DNA of 64,000 nucleotides from Candidatus Gastranaerophilales bacterium (GCA_944325825.1 CALVBP010000002.1:38680-102679); one strand, 5' to 3'. Positions 16,707-26,578 are shown, counted from the first letter of the stretch. The notes: generated from the sequence alone by a model not told the origin. Program-made: numbers and translations.

Positions 16707-17369
16707 ATGAAAATTCAACCGGCAGGAATCCAAAATCAATATAAAGGAAATTCGTCTTTAAATTTTAAATCATGTTATCCGGTAACTTATTGGGTTGCAG
16801 AAAGTAACGGAAGCTATGCTCCGGCAATAAGTATTGATTTGGTAAAAAAATTACAAGGAATCGTCGTAAGATTTTTAAATTCCAAGAACGGTAAATATAC
16901 CGGCGCAAAAGATACAATATGCCGAAAAGTTAAAAGTTTTATATCGTCGGTTGACAAAGACTATAGAAATACCGACAGAGTTCGTTCTTTCTATAATAAA
17001 TACGGAAATAATAAAAACGACAAGGAACCTTTATCATATTTAATAACCGGGCTTGATGCGCAATATTTTGATTTATCATACGGACAGCCGATAGGTGCGG
17101 CAAAAGTCTCTACCGGCTTAAACGGTTTTAACAGTTCTGCTGAACAAAATTTAGCTTTAGGAGATTATTATAACGGCGGGCTTAATTTTGTAAAGAAAAG
17201 AGCAAAGGAATTTTGTGATATCAATAAAATGCCGTATGGTCTGCATGTTAAACTGGAAGCTGCCAGAACAAAAACAGGCAAGATTAAGGATTACATAATA
17301 AAAGATATGAAATTTTTTCCGGAAAAAGGTCCTCAAAACCCGTTTGAAAAAATTAAGGGTAATATATAG
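16707..17369 (+). CDS. Hypothetical protein with N-terminal signature
   Basis: A 220-residue protein that I do not recognise. Its N-terminus, MKIQPAGIQNQYKG then SLNFKSCYP, is a clear signature example. The remainder is basic (K, N, Y rich) and looks globular, with no signal peptide or membrane segment. It has a good AGGAG before the ATG and its own upstream motif. It is monocistronic, between an aminotransferase gene and tRNA-Gly. Confidence 0.75.
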   Translation: MKIQPAGIQNQYKGNSSLNFKSCYPVTYWVAESNGSYAPAISIDLVKKLQGIVVRFLNSKNGKYTGAKDTICRKVKSFISSVDKDYRNTDRVRSFYNKYGNNKNDKEPLSYLITGLDAQYFDLSYGQPIGAAKVSTGLNGFNSSAEQNLALGDYYNGGLNFVKKRAKEFCDINKMPYGLHVKLEAARTKTGKIKDYIIKDMKFFPEKGPQNPFEKIKGNI

Positions 17370-17429
17370 ACAAAATTTAGTGTAAGTCTTGACTAAAAAA
17401 AATCAGCATGTAATATATTTTTATACCAA

Positions 17430-17501
17430 GCGGGGGTAATTCAGTGGTAGAATGCCTCCTTGCCAAGGAGGATGTCGCGAGTTCGAGCCTCGTCTCCCGC
17501 T
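17430..17501 (+). tRNA. tRNA-Gly (GCC anticodon)
   Basis: A complete cloverleaf: acceptor GCGGGGG pairs with CTCCCGC with one G-U. The D arm holds TTCAGTGGTAGAA, the anticodon stem CTCCT/AGGAG encloses the loop TTGCCAA with anticodon GCC, and the T loop reads GTTCGAGCC. The CCA end is not encoded. Terminator hairpins follow. Confidence 0.96.
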
Positions 17502-17504
17502 AAT

Positions 17505-17534
17505 AAAAAAGAGTCCTGAAATGGGCTCTTTTTT
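17505..17534 (+). terminator. Intrinsic terminator of tRNA-Gly
   Basis: AAAAAAGAGTCC and GGGCTCTTTTTT form a stem with one G-U pair and a T-run, directly after the tRNA. Confidence 0.85.
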
Positions 17535-17571
17535 ATTAGCTGTGTAATAGCAGCGAAAAAACGCCTTTGCG

Positions 17572-17660
17572 AGTTGCGTGAGCGAGCTGAGGCTGGAGCA
17601 TTTTTGCAAAGTGTTAAAAAACACTCATCTTTTGATGGGTGTTTTTTAAATTCTCAGTCA
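17572..17660 (+). repeat. Dispersed repeat with terminator hairpin (GTTGCGTGAGCGAGCTGAG family)
   Basis: Positions about 17572-17614 (GAGTTGCGTGAGCGAGCTGA, then G-CTGGAGCA) closely match the reverse complement of the region ending the window (about 63890-63935). A second hairpin at 17616-17647 (CACTCATC, GATGGGTG, then Ts) is an intrinsic terminator and echoes the ACACTCATC hairpins of the end repeats. No gene is seen here. Confidence 0.6.
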
Positions 17661-17700
17661 TTTTCAAGCAGTATTCTACAGATATTCTAGCCGCCCTATT

Positions 17701-18380
17701 GTGGAGATTGATTTAGATAAGCTTAACAAAAAACAACTTGTATTACTCTCTTTCGGATTAATTCTGCTGCCTTTAGTTTCTCTTCCCGGAACATTTTTTG
17801 CAGGCGCATTTTTAATACTGAATCTCATTAAAAATAAAATTACAAACCTGTAATATGTGCAATTCCACTCATATTATTTTTTATCTGGTATTATTTTATA
17901 GCTCTCCTGCCTTCAAGAGCTTCTCTTGATTTTTATTTCCCGAACTATTGGGAAGACGGTTTCATCGGGCTCTCATTAAAAAGTTTAATAGGGATAATGG
18001 ATTTTCATCTTAAATACTTATTTTATCCTAACTCTTTTACGCTGTTCGCTTTTATTCTTCTTATCTGGGGAATTTGTGCATACTGGAAAGATGGTTCAGA
18101 GCGGGGAAAATACATTTTAACTACTCTTGCGCTAATTTTATCAGCTTCCGTCTTAAGGCAATACCCTTTGCTGGGAAGAGTTGCTCTCTATACAGCACCT
18201 ATATTTATATTAATTATTGCTAAACCGCTGGATAATAAAGGCAAAAAATTCTGGCTTTATATGGTCAAAGATTATAGAAAAGACCCTGTGTTTCCTTACA
18301 TTTTGAACCGGATTGACGGACAAAAAGTGATTTGTAAGTATCAAGATAAAAATTCATATTTATTTTTAATCCGGAAATAA
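17701..18380 (+). pseudogene. Frameshifted polytopic membrane protein (glycosyltransferase-like remnant)
   Basis: Two consecutive frames form one hydrophobic protein broken by a frameshift near 17835-17850, in an A-rich run. The first part runs from a GTG at 17701 to TAA at 17851-17853 (about 50 residues, one membrane helix). The second is open from 17838, encodes CAIPLILFFIWYYFIALLPS and runs to 18380 with at least three more helices. LRQYPLLGRVALYTAPIFIL resembles the distal part of GT39/ArnT-like membrane glycosyltransferases. The usual N-terminal half is missing, so this is probably a decayed gene fragment. A sequencing error could explain the shift but not the missing half. Confidence 0.5.
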
Positions 18381-18397
18381 TGTGATAAAATCAACTT

Positions 18398-18742
18398 ATG
18401 ATTAATAAAGCAGTAGGAAAATCCGGAGAAGAAATTGCTAAAAAATACCTTGAAAGAGAGGGTTACAAAATACTGGAAACTAATAAACGGTTTTCTAGAT
18501 TCTGCGAAATTGATATTATCGCACTTGATAAAAAAACTCTTGTTTTCTGCGAGGTCAAGACCAGACGAACAGATGTCTGCGGAAGCCCTTTAGAAGCAAT
18601 TACTAAAACAAAGTATACAAATATTAAAAAAGGGATTTTCCTTTATTTACAGGAAAATCCTCAATATAAAAATTTTAGAATTGATGCTGTCGCAATTACC
18701 TTAAAACCTAATGTAACAATAAAACATTTAAAAAATATTTAA
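18398..18742 (+). CDS. yraN: YraN-family (UPF0102) nuclease-like protein
   Basis: A 114-residue protein with the restriction-endonuclease-like fold signature. GEEIAKKYLEREGYKILETN is followed by the metal-site pattern EIDIIALD and VFCEVKTRR (D, E-x-K). Family members are small housekeeping proteins of unclear role, possibly in Holliday-junction or DNA processing. The ATG lies 6-8 nt after a TGATAAAAT-like -10 and has no Shine-Dalgarno, so it could be leaderless. It follows the frameshifted membrane gene by 17 nt. Confidence 0.9.
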   Translation: MINKAVGKSGEEIAKKYLEREGYKILETNKRFSRFCEIDIIALDKKTLVFCEVKTRRTDVCGSPLEAITKTKYTNIKKGIFLYLQENPQYKNFRIDAVAITLKPNVTIKHLKNI

Positions 18743-18743
18743 A

Positions 18744-18989
18744 TTATTTCAATAAAGTAGAAACAAATCTGATTGAATCATCTGCTAATTCTCTAACAAA
18801 ATCCTTAGCTATTTTAGAAAGAGGTCTGTTATCAATTTTATCAAAAATTGCGTAAATCGGATCGCCGCCATTGTTGAATCTCATCTGTCTGTCCTGCTTA
18901 TTAAGATAGTACATATGAAAATTCTCAGGAATTTCTAATGCGCCTGCCGGTTTTTTATTTCTTTCTATTGCGTCATAAGTTGCTGTCAT
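18744..18989 (-). CDS. Small hypothetical protein
   Basis: An 81-residue basic protein with no recognised domain, signal peptide or membrane helix. GAGAGAG lies upstream of the ATG. It is convergent with yraN (stops 1 nt apart). The sequence MTATYDAIERNKKPAGALEI suggests a soluble cytoplasmic protein. Coding is supported only by the intact frame and the ribosome-binding site. Confidence 0.55.
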   Translation of the reverse strand: MTATYDAIERNKKPAGALEIPENFHMYYLNKQDRQMRFNNGGDPIYAIFDKIDNRPLSKIAKDFVRELADDSIRFVSTLLK

Positions 18990-19091
18990 TTTTTGCTCTC
19001 TCTTAATTAAATAACTCTTACATATATATAAAGTATATATCTTTCAAAAAATTGCCCTTTTATTGCTGCTAATATTAAGAAATGTTAAGAA

Positions 19092-19433
19092 TTATTTGAA
19101 TTTAAAGATAAAAAATACAGCCAGAACAATGAAAACAAAGCCTACAAGGTAATTCCAACGAAACTGTTCTTTTAAGTACCAGATAGAAAAGAAAGTAAAT
19201 ACCGTAAGCGTAATGACTTCCTGAATAGTTTTCAACTGAACTGCATTATAGCAATCATAACCGATTCTATTGGCAGGAACCTGAAAGCAGTATTCAAAAA
19301 AAGCGATTCCCCAGCTTGCAAATATAACAATAAGAAGCGGCAGACTTCTAAATTTGAGGTGTCCATACCACGCAAAAGTCATAAATATATTTGATATTAA
19401 TAATAAAATTATAGGTGCAACATGTCTTAGCAT
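19092..19433 (-). CDS. DUF486 (DMT-superfamily) small membrane protein
   Basis: A 113-residue inner-membrane protein with four hydrophobic helices. The phrases SNIFMTFAWYGHLKFRSLPL and SWGIAFFEYCFQVPANRIGY are diagnostic of the DUF486 family, distantly related to drug/metabolite transporters. Transport substrate is unknown. It is monocistronic and leftward. Confidence 0.88.
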   Translation of the reverse strand: MLRHVAPIILLLISNIFMTFAWYGHLKFRSLPLLIVIFASWGIAFFEYCFQVPANRIGYDCYNAVQLKTIQEVITLTVFTFFSIWYLKEQFRWNYLVGFVFIVLAVFFIFKFK

Positions 19434-19746
19434 AAATAAATTCTAACACAAAGGGGGTAAATAGGGGAATCTCGTGAATAGTGAGTCGTGAATCGGGGAT
19501 TAAGCGATTGAGTAACTAAGTGATTAAAGTCTTATTACAGGAGAGAGAGGTCAGGCATTTTTCTGCCAAAAAATGCAGCAGTGCGTGTTTTCTTTTTCTT
19601 TATGTCCTTTTCTTTTTCTTTGCCTCGCAAGTAAAGAAAAAGAAGAGGACAAATCAAAATCCAATTATTAAAATTTCCTTAACTTTTTTAATAATTTTAA
19701 AAATCTATTATATAAATATAATTGTAGAAAATAGGAGGATTATATT
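19434..19746. other. Intergenic region upstream of groES
   Basis: It holds a GTGAATCG-type repeat (19473-19498), an 18-bp stem hairpin of C/T- and A/G-rich arms (19604-19621 with 19633-19650, one G-U), and the groES leader. TATAAT at 19717-19722 is a likely -10 and TAGGAGG the ribosome-binding site. I see no CIRCE operator (TTAGCACTC inverted repeat). Confidence 0.5.
19473..19498 (+). repeat. GTGAATCG-type intergenic repeat
   Basis: CGTGAATAGTGAGTCGTGAA then TCGGGG. It belongs to the family that flanks the four-helix-bundle gene and recurs at 29976-30005, 40536-40560 and 54719-54858. Confidence 0.65.
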
Positions 19747-20034
19747 ATGGCATTAAAACCACTACAAGACAGAATTGTTATTAAAGTTATTGAAGATACA
19801 GAACAAACTTCAGGCGGAATATTTATTCCTGACAGTGCAAAAGAAAAACCTCAAAAAGGTGAAGTAGTTGCAGTTGGCGAAGGAAAAATCGGTGAAAACG
19901 GCGAAAGAGAACCTATGGATGTTAAAGTAGGGGATGTTATCCTTTACGCTAAATACGCAGGTACAGATATTAAAATGGATGGTGTAGAATATAAGATTCT
20001 TTCTATTAAAGACGCTTTAGCAATTGTTGAATAA
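19747..20034 (+). CDS. groS: Co-chaperonin GroES
   Basis: A 95-residue protein forming the heptameric lid of the GroEL folding chamber. [20 protein letters not shown] and [20 protein letters not shown] include the mobile loop that binds GroEL, and [20 protein letters not shown] is the conserved C-terminal strand. A strong GGAGG precedes the ATG. The partner gene groEL lies 484 nt downstream, separated by an inserted cassette, which is unusual for this operon. Confidence 0.97.
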   Translation: MALKPLQDRIVIKVIEDTEQTSGGIFIPDSAKEKPQKGEVVAVGEGKIGENGEREPMDVKVGDVILYAKYAGTDIKMDGVEYKILSIKDALAIVE

Positions 20035-20038
20035 AAGC

Positions 20039-22162
<2,124 letters not shown>

Positions 22163-22164
<2 letters not shown>

Positions 22165-22198
22165 AAATCATACGCAATTAGTTTTGCGTTGATTTTTA
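22163..22198 (+). terminator. Terminator-like hairpin after groEL
   Basis: AAAAATCATACGCAA pairs with TTGCGTTGATTTTT immediately at the groEL stop, with one mismatch; the tail is T-rich. Confidence 0.6.
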
Positions 22199-22220
22199 CG
22201 AATGACCCGATAGTGTGCAA

Positions 22221-22256
22221 ATCAAAGGCTGAAACACTTCTGTTTCAGCCTTTGAT
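22221..22256 (+). terminator. Perfect 16-bp hairpin (CTTC loop)
   Basis: ATCAAAGGCTGAAACA, loop CTTC, then its exact complement. No T-run follows, so it may be an RNA-protecting hairpin or the first helix of the structured element downstream rather than a terminator. Confidence 0.5.
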
Positions 22257-22475
22257 GTAGCCGTTCTGCGCCGCCGTGCGACGTAAGTCGCTCAGGCGGA
22301 ATGGCATGATGTAGAACGCGGCAGCCGGTGTGAAGCGCCGGAGTCGTGTTGCGAAAGCAATACGAGCAGGGTGCGGAACACTACGACTGCGACGTAGGAA
22401 TCTTTGATTCCACAGGAGCAGTGCTACGCACGTAAATTTTTTGGCGGGAGGCAGAAAATATTTTCTGCCTCCCGT
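22257..22475 (+). ncRNA. Candidate structured RNA downstream of groEL
   Basis: A conspicuously GC-rich stretch in an AT-rich genome, with many compatible helices. GTTCT (22263-22267) pairs with AGAAC (22313-22317), enclosing CCGCC/GGCGG (22271-22275, 22295-22299) and GCGAC/GTCGC with a GTAA GNRA tetraloop (22278-22291). CCGGTG/CGCCGG (22325-22341) follows. CGTGTTGC/GCAATACG has a GAAA tetraloop (22345-22364). GGAATC/GATTCC (22397-22411) lies next to CGTAG/CTACG (22393-22397, 22424-22428). A 30-bp perfect palindrome with a T-run ends it. No ORF of note crosses it. It does not show tmRNA, SRP, RNase P or 6S hallmarks. Transcription is inferred. Confidence 0.5.
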
Positions 22476-22481
22476 TTTATA
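22445..22481. terminator. Bidirectional intrinsic terminator
   Basis: A perfect 30-bp palindrome (arm CGGGAGGCAGAAAAT) followed by TTTTATATT. It can end the structured RNA on the plus strand and the 56-residue gene on the minus strand. Confidence 0.85.
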
Positions 22482-22652
22482 TTAGAACTTGTCTGTTAAC
22501 AAATTTAACGCTTTACGCTGTTTTTCGGATAAAACTTCCAGCATTACGTAAAAGTCGGATAATCCTTTGTTTTGCGCAGCAGCAGATATTATATTAAGCA
22601 GGCACATATTTTCTGTAAGTATTTTTTCAATTTCAATTAATCTATTATCCAT
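22482..22652 (-). CDS. Small protein divergent from an XRE regulator
   Basis: A 56-residue frame, MDNRLIEIEKILTENMC and so on to LLTDKF, with GGAAG before the ATG and a terminator right after the stop. It is soluble, helical and unrecognised. It is divergent from a 70-residue XRE repressor with an inverted repeat between them, an arrangement seen in small regulatory modules. Function is unknown. Confidence 0.6.
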   Translation of the reverse strand: MDNRLIEIEKILTENMCLLNIISAAAQNKGLSDFYVMLEVLSEKQRKALNLLTDKF

Positions 22653-22690
22653 CTGTACTTCCGATTTTGTCCGTGTGACGGTTTGTTACT

Positions 22691-22715
22691 AAATCATTAT
22701 AACAGACAATGATTT
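22691..22715. promoter_or_regulatory. Likely XRE operator
   Basis: Perfect 8-bp inverted repeat AAATCATT, 9-nt spacer, AATGATTT, ending 1 nt before the XRE start codon. It lies in the shared control region of two divergent small genes, as expected for autoregulation. Confidence 0.55.
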
Positions 22716-22716
22716 T

Positions 22717-22929
22717 ATGGACAAGGAATTATTAGTTAAACTTGCAAAAAGAATTAAAGAACTTAGAAAAGCCCATCATTATACACAAGATGAATTATCT
22801 TTTCGTGCAAATATTCCGCGTTCTACTTTAGGTAATATTGAATTAGCACAAAATGATGTTGTACTCACTAAAGTTAACAAAATTGCCGGTGCTTTTGATA
22901 TGACATTATCAGAATTTTTAGATTTTTAA
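22717..22929 (+). CDS. XRE-family HTH transcriptional regulator
   Basis: A 70-residue protein that is almost entirely a Cro/C1-type helix-turn-helix: AKRIKELRKAHHYTQDELSF, then RANIPRSTLGNIELAQNDVV, then the closing helix NKIAGAFDMTLSEFLDF. No effector domain. It probably binds the inverted repeat just upstream and controls itself and the divergent 56-residue gene. No Shine-Dalgarno is obvious; a TATAAC within the operator region could give a very short leader. Confidence 0.9.
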   Translation: MDKELLVKLAKRIKELRKAHHYTQDELSFRANIPRSTLGNIELAQNDVVLTKVNKIAGAFDMTLSEFLDF

Positions 22930-23110
22930 AGCAGATTATAATCAACGGCTTAATATTTATTCACAAATAAAGCAATTTTTCCAAATAAATTGTGTTTATA
23001 TAAATGTAAAGTGTAGGTCTTAGATAAAGTAGGTGTTTTAATATGGTTAAACCCATATTCCTGAAATACAGCCGGGAACATTTTCCTGCTGTAAAAAAGA
23101 TTTAAATAGT

Positions 23111-24070
23111 GTGGTTAAAAATATAGATACTATTAACTCTGTTTTTCAAAGAGATAATACAAGGGTTAATATACAGAAACCCATTTCTATATTTACCCCT
23201 GCGCCTGCATATACTTACGGAAGTCAGGCTATAATTAAGCAGGGTAAGCTTATTGATAAAGAAGCTGAAAGAAAAACAAAAGAAAGAAACAAAATTCTAT
23301 CTAACGCAGTTTTAGAAACTGTTCCAGTCTTTGGCAAAACACCGGAGATTACTGAGAGAGTAAAAAGTAAAGATTACCCCGGTGCAACAATTGTTGCATC
23401 TCAGCTTGCGTTGGATTTCCCAAACCTCATTGATGATGCAGTTGATGCGGTTGACCAGCTGGATAAAACTATTAAGACAAAAATATGCGGAGACGGATAC
23501 AAATATATGTATAAAAAAGCTTATGACTTTAAAAAAGCGCAACATCCCTTCTCGTATTTCAGAGGAACTCTTTTGCAAGACTATGTCAATCCATTCTCCT
23601 CAAAATGTCCTAGTCCGAAACTAGGGGAATGGCTGTTGGACAAGGATATAACCGTATGGGATACAAAGCTTGGGAAACAATTCGGAAAAGTATTCAAAAT
23701 TAAGGAATCAAAAATCAGAACAAGTATAAAAGATACTAGGTCAACAGATTATAATAAAGTAAATGTTCGAGCTAGAGTTTTTGACTCTCCGAGCAAATTG
23801 GGTAAATTTACAGCCAGAGCAATGACAAGGACTCCAGTTATAGGATTAGCTGTATCAGCAGCTATTGAGACCTGTCAGGTAGTAAATGCCATAAAGAATG
23901 GAGAGAAACCGGATAAAGCTATTGTAAAAGGAGCTTTAAGGTTTACATCCGGTACTGCTATAACCGCAATTTGCGGAACTGTTGGTTCTTTCTTTGGGCC
24001 TGTCGGCTCGCTTATCGGCTTGGGAATTGGCGCAGGTTTGAGTTATCTGGTCTCTAAAGCTATTAAGTAG
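23111..24070 (+). CDS. Hypothetical protein with C-terminal glycine-zipper helix
   Basis: A 319-residue basic protein starting at a GTG (alternative start not excluded). Its N-terminus, MVKNIDTINSVFQRDN, loosely fits the signature. The middle is basic and polar. The last 75 residues are hydrophobic and glycine-rich (IGLAVSAAIETC, ICGTVGSFFGPVGSLIGLGI), a pattern typical of glycine-zipper or pore-forming tails. No Sec signal peptide. It overlaps the convergent gene by 8 bp. The tail could insert in membranes, but that is inference; I do not recognise the family. Confidence 0.65.
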   Translation: MVKNIDTINSVFQRDNTRVNIQKPISIFTPAPAYTYGSQAIIKQGKLIDKEAERKTKERNKILSNAVLETVPVFGKTPEITERVKSKDYPGATIVASQLALDFPNLIDDAVDAVDQLDKTIKTKICGDGYKYMYKKAYDFKKAQHPFSYFRGTLLQDYVNPFSSKCPSPKLGEWLLDKDITVWDTKLGKQFGKVFKIKESKIRTSIKDTRSTDYNKVNVRARVFDSPSKLGKFTARAMTRTPVIGLAVSAAIETCQVVNAIKNGEKPDKAIVKGALRFTSGTAITAICGTVGSFFGPVGSLIGLGIGAGLSYLVSKAIK

Positions 24071-24392
24071 ACTTTTTACCTTTTTTCTGCTGCTTTCGTA
24101 ACTCTTGGCGCTCCATTTTTGCATCTTTCTTTAAAACTGATAATACATGTTGAAACCCTTCATCCATTTTCCCACCCAATAGTTCTTTTATAGCCCTGAT
24201 GGTATCTAGTCCGTCCTCTGCTGAAATTTTCTTAAAAAATACATCATAGCTCAATCGTGTTAACAAATTATCACTTACATTCTGGATATATTTTATGTCA
24301 TTTTTAGCATCCTTAACATACTTTTCAATAACAGCCTGAAAAGAGGTCTGGTTATTATTTTTATTATAACTTGCGATAGGGTTGATATACAT
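24063..24392 (-). CDS. Small hypothetical protein with N-terminal signature
   Basis: A 109-residue protein starting at the ATG at 24392, seven bases after a perfect AAGGAG; longer in-frame starts lack support. MYINPIASYNKNNNQTSFQA is a textbook signature N-terminus (M-x-I-x-x-I then S-F-Q). The rest is helical and basic, ending in a lysine/glutamine-rich tail (KKQQKKGKKST after ELR). No signal peptide or membrane helix. It is convergent with the glycine-zipper protein gene. Confidence 0.7.
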   Translation of the reverse strand: MYINPIASYNKNNNQTSFQAVIEKYVKDAKNDIKYIQNVSDNLLTRLSYDVFFKKISAEDGLDTIRAIKELLGGKMDEGFQHVLSVLKKDAKMERQELRKQQKKGKKST

Positions 24393-24489
24393 AAATACTC
24401 CTTGTAGAATATTTTTAACATAAAAGAGACTTAATAACAATATTACATAATAACCCCCAAAAACCTAATCAAGATATAACATAAAACCA

Positions 24490-26454
24490 TTATACCAACT
24501 CATCGTAAATACGGTTATATTTTTCCAAAATCTTAAATTTCCAACTTGAATCGTAGTTCATACAATTCTTAATTAAGAGATTCCAGCTCGCCGGATTGTT
24601 TTGGTAAATATTCATTGCCTTTAAAACGGGCGCTAAAAATACTTCATTAGAATCTTCTTCGCAAAGAAGTGTTGTTTTTGTTTTAAACCCGCAGCCATTT
24701 GTAATATCGTCAAAAATATCAGAAATTGTATCATTAAGAATCCCGCTCCGTGCAGCTATCGGAACACATCCATAATGCATTGCAATAAAATGTTCTGTAT
24801 CATTAGTATTTGCTCTTCTGGGCAGAAGAATCATATCTGAGCCGGCAAAAAATTTCCCTGCATTAATTTCACCGTCTATAAAAACCCACCTTCCGTTCAA
24901 ATACTTATTCCCGCCTAAAAAATTAAGCCAGGATTGAATAAATTTATTTTTTAAACCGTCTTTAACACAAATAATTACCTGAATATTTTTGTGGAGTTCA
25001 AAAAGTTTAAGAATTGTATTAAATAAAATATCCACTCCGTTTGCAAAAACTTCATTTCCGGGATTCGCAAAAAAGAGCGGTGATTCATAAAATGTATCCA
25101 GATTCCCGACAATTTTAACTTCCGGACTTTTAAAAAGTGCAGGATCGGTAAAATTTGTTTTGATTTTATCAATACTTAGTTCCCTTAAAAGTGATGATTT
25201 ATTTTTCTTTCTCATTTCACGGAAATTATTTAAGTCAAAATCATAGTAAAGTTTTTCCGGACTTATAACCGTTCCGAATGAGATATAAGTACTCTTATCC
25301 CTGGTCTTTAATATTTGTTTGAACATTTTTCCGGAAAGCGGAGGATTTTCAAAAATTTCTTTATAATATGTTTTTGAAGGCACAGCCCAAAAATCAGTTC
25401 GCTTAAGAGAATATGTCATTGGATTAAAATAAAAATCATCCTCATTTGCCATCTGGGGAAAAAGTTGAAGTATTCTTTTATTCAGACGATTGAATATAAT
25501 ATTCTCATCAATATCTTCTCCTTTATCTATAAACTTTCTAAACTTATAGTAATTCATATAGATAAAACTCAAACAATCTTTCATCTGGTAAAAGCGTTTT
25601 GTATTATGTAAATTAAAAAGAGCTGCAACACATTTTTTAACCGTATTATCACGGCAAATTTTTCTCATGCCGGCTCTGTCAACAAGATTAATAGCCGCCC
25701 AGAAAGCTTCTGTTTTTATAAAATCTATCTGGGTAAAGTCTTTAATAATCTGAAAAACCTTCGCCTGATAAGGGAGTTTCGCTTCAAATTCTCCGCCCAA
25801 ATAAAAAGGAATGTTTTCTGAATGTACAATGTCAGGTTTAAACTTTTCCGAACCCAATTTTCTTATACAAATTCTTGCAGCTTTAATAAATGGTGCCAGA
25901 TGCTGTAATCTTGAAATTTCCTGAATATCTTTACAAAAAGAAAAACTCGGTGAATATATTCCGTAAACCTGGACATGTTCATTATTTTTAGGAAATCTGT
26001 AAAGAACTGCTTCATTCATTCTGTTCTGAAGAAAAAACTCAAATCCTATCGATGTTCTTTCAAGCTCAAAAGAACCCGCACAAAGTTTCTTTCTGGCTCT
26101 TGTATTTTCTTCGTTAAGATTATAAACCGGAATAAGGACTCTAATATCCTTATCCGGATACTGTCTGCGCATTTCTTCTATATATTCGAGAGGAGAATCA
26201 CCTCTTCCAAAAGTAGGTGTATATGGCGGACAATCCAGAGTCAAATAGATTATATTGGTAAAATTTTTCTGTGTATTATTACGAATTGCAGAATGAAATT
26301 TTTTCCTGAAAAGACGAAAATAGGTTCTTAAATCCCTCGTAATATCTCTGCTGCCATAAACAGCCTCATTAAAATCTTCCGAATCCTGAAAAATAAAATC
26401 AAGTTCTTCATTGTGAGCGGATGTTTCATAATTTTCACTGCTAAAGCGATTCAT
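24490..26454 (-). CDS. Divergent starch/glycogen-synthase-like GT-B protein
   Basis: A 654-residue protein. The N-terminal part (IIYLTLDCPPYTPTFGRGDS then LEYIEEM) mirrors the opening of GlgA, but the KxGGL donor loop reads FGRGDS. The C-terminal part has VFIDGEINAGKFFAGSDMIL then LPRR, and HFIAMHYGCVPIAARSGILN then DTISD, equivalent to the GlgA segment around AMRYGTIPI and GGLxDTV. About 150 extra residues precede or interrupt the core. It is probably a glucan-type glycosyltransferase or a degenerate one. Transcription appears leaderless from 26461-26489. Confidence 0.65.
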   Translation of the reverse strand: MNRFSSENYETSAHNEELDFIFQDSEDFNEAVYGSRDITRDLRTYFRLFRKKFHSAIRNNTQKNFTNIIYLTLDCPPYTPTFGRGDSPLEYIEEMRRQYPDKDIRVLIPVYNLNEENTRARKKLCAGSFELERTSIGFEFFLQNRMNEAVLYRFPKNNEHVQVYGIYSPSFSFCKDIQEISRLQHLAPFIKAARICIRKLGSEKFKPDIVHSENIPFYLGGEFEAKLPYQAKVFQIIKDFTQIDFIKTEAFWAAINLVDRAGMRKICRDNTVKKCVAALFNLHNTKRFYQMKDCLSFIYMNYYKFRKFIDKGEDIDENIIFNRLNKRILQLFPQMANEDDFYFNPMTYSLKRTDFWAVPSKTYYKEIFENPPLSGKMFKQILKTRDKSTYISFGTVISPEKLYYDFDLNNFREMRKKNKSSLLRELSIDKIKTNFTDPALFKSPEVKIVGNLDTFYESPLFFANPGNEVFANGVDILFNTILKLFELHKNIQVIICVKDGLKNKFIQSWLNFLGGNKYLNGRWVFIDGEINAGKFFAGSDMILLPRRANTNDTEHFIAMHYGCVPIAARSGILNDTISDIFDDITNGCGFKTKTTLLCEEDSNEVFLAPVLKAMNIYQNNPASWNLLIKNCMNYDSSWKFKILEKYNRIYDELV

Positions 26455-26460
26455 AACGCA

Positions 26461-26489
26461 ATTTTAAACGAGGAAAAGGAATTAATCAA
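26461..26489 (-). promoter_or_regulatory. Sigma-70 promoter of a leaderless gene
   Basis: On the minus strand: TTGATT, 17-bp spacer, TAAAAT, then 6 nt to the ATG at 26454. No Shine-Dalgarno. Confidence 0.6.
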
Positions 26490-26514
26490 GTATGGAGATT
26501 TAGCCAATACAAAA

Positions 26515-26543
26515 TTACTCCATTTATTAATTTTTGATATAAT
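26515..26543 (+). promoter_or_regulatory. mraY promoter
   Basis: TTACTC, 17-bp spacer, TATAAT, followed by a short leader with AAGGAG before the ATG. Confidence 0.55.
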
Positions 26544-26578
26544 AAAAATCAGATAAAAATAAACAAGGAGATGTGTTT

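Noticed and set aside
19434..19746. CIRCE operator for HrcA
   Set aside because: The TTAGCACTC-N9-GAGTGCTAA palindrome is absent.
19520..19756. Open frame of 78 codons before groES
   Set aside because: It translates the repeat-like C/T-rich hairpin region (FLFLYVLFFFFAS), overlaps groES and lacks a ribosome-binding site.
22257..22475. tmRNA, SRP RNA, RNase P or 6S RNA
   Set aside because: None of the conserved core sequences of these RNAs can be found; the region is kept only as an unclassified candidate.
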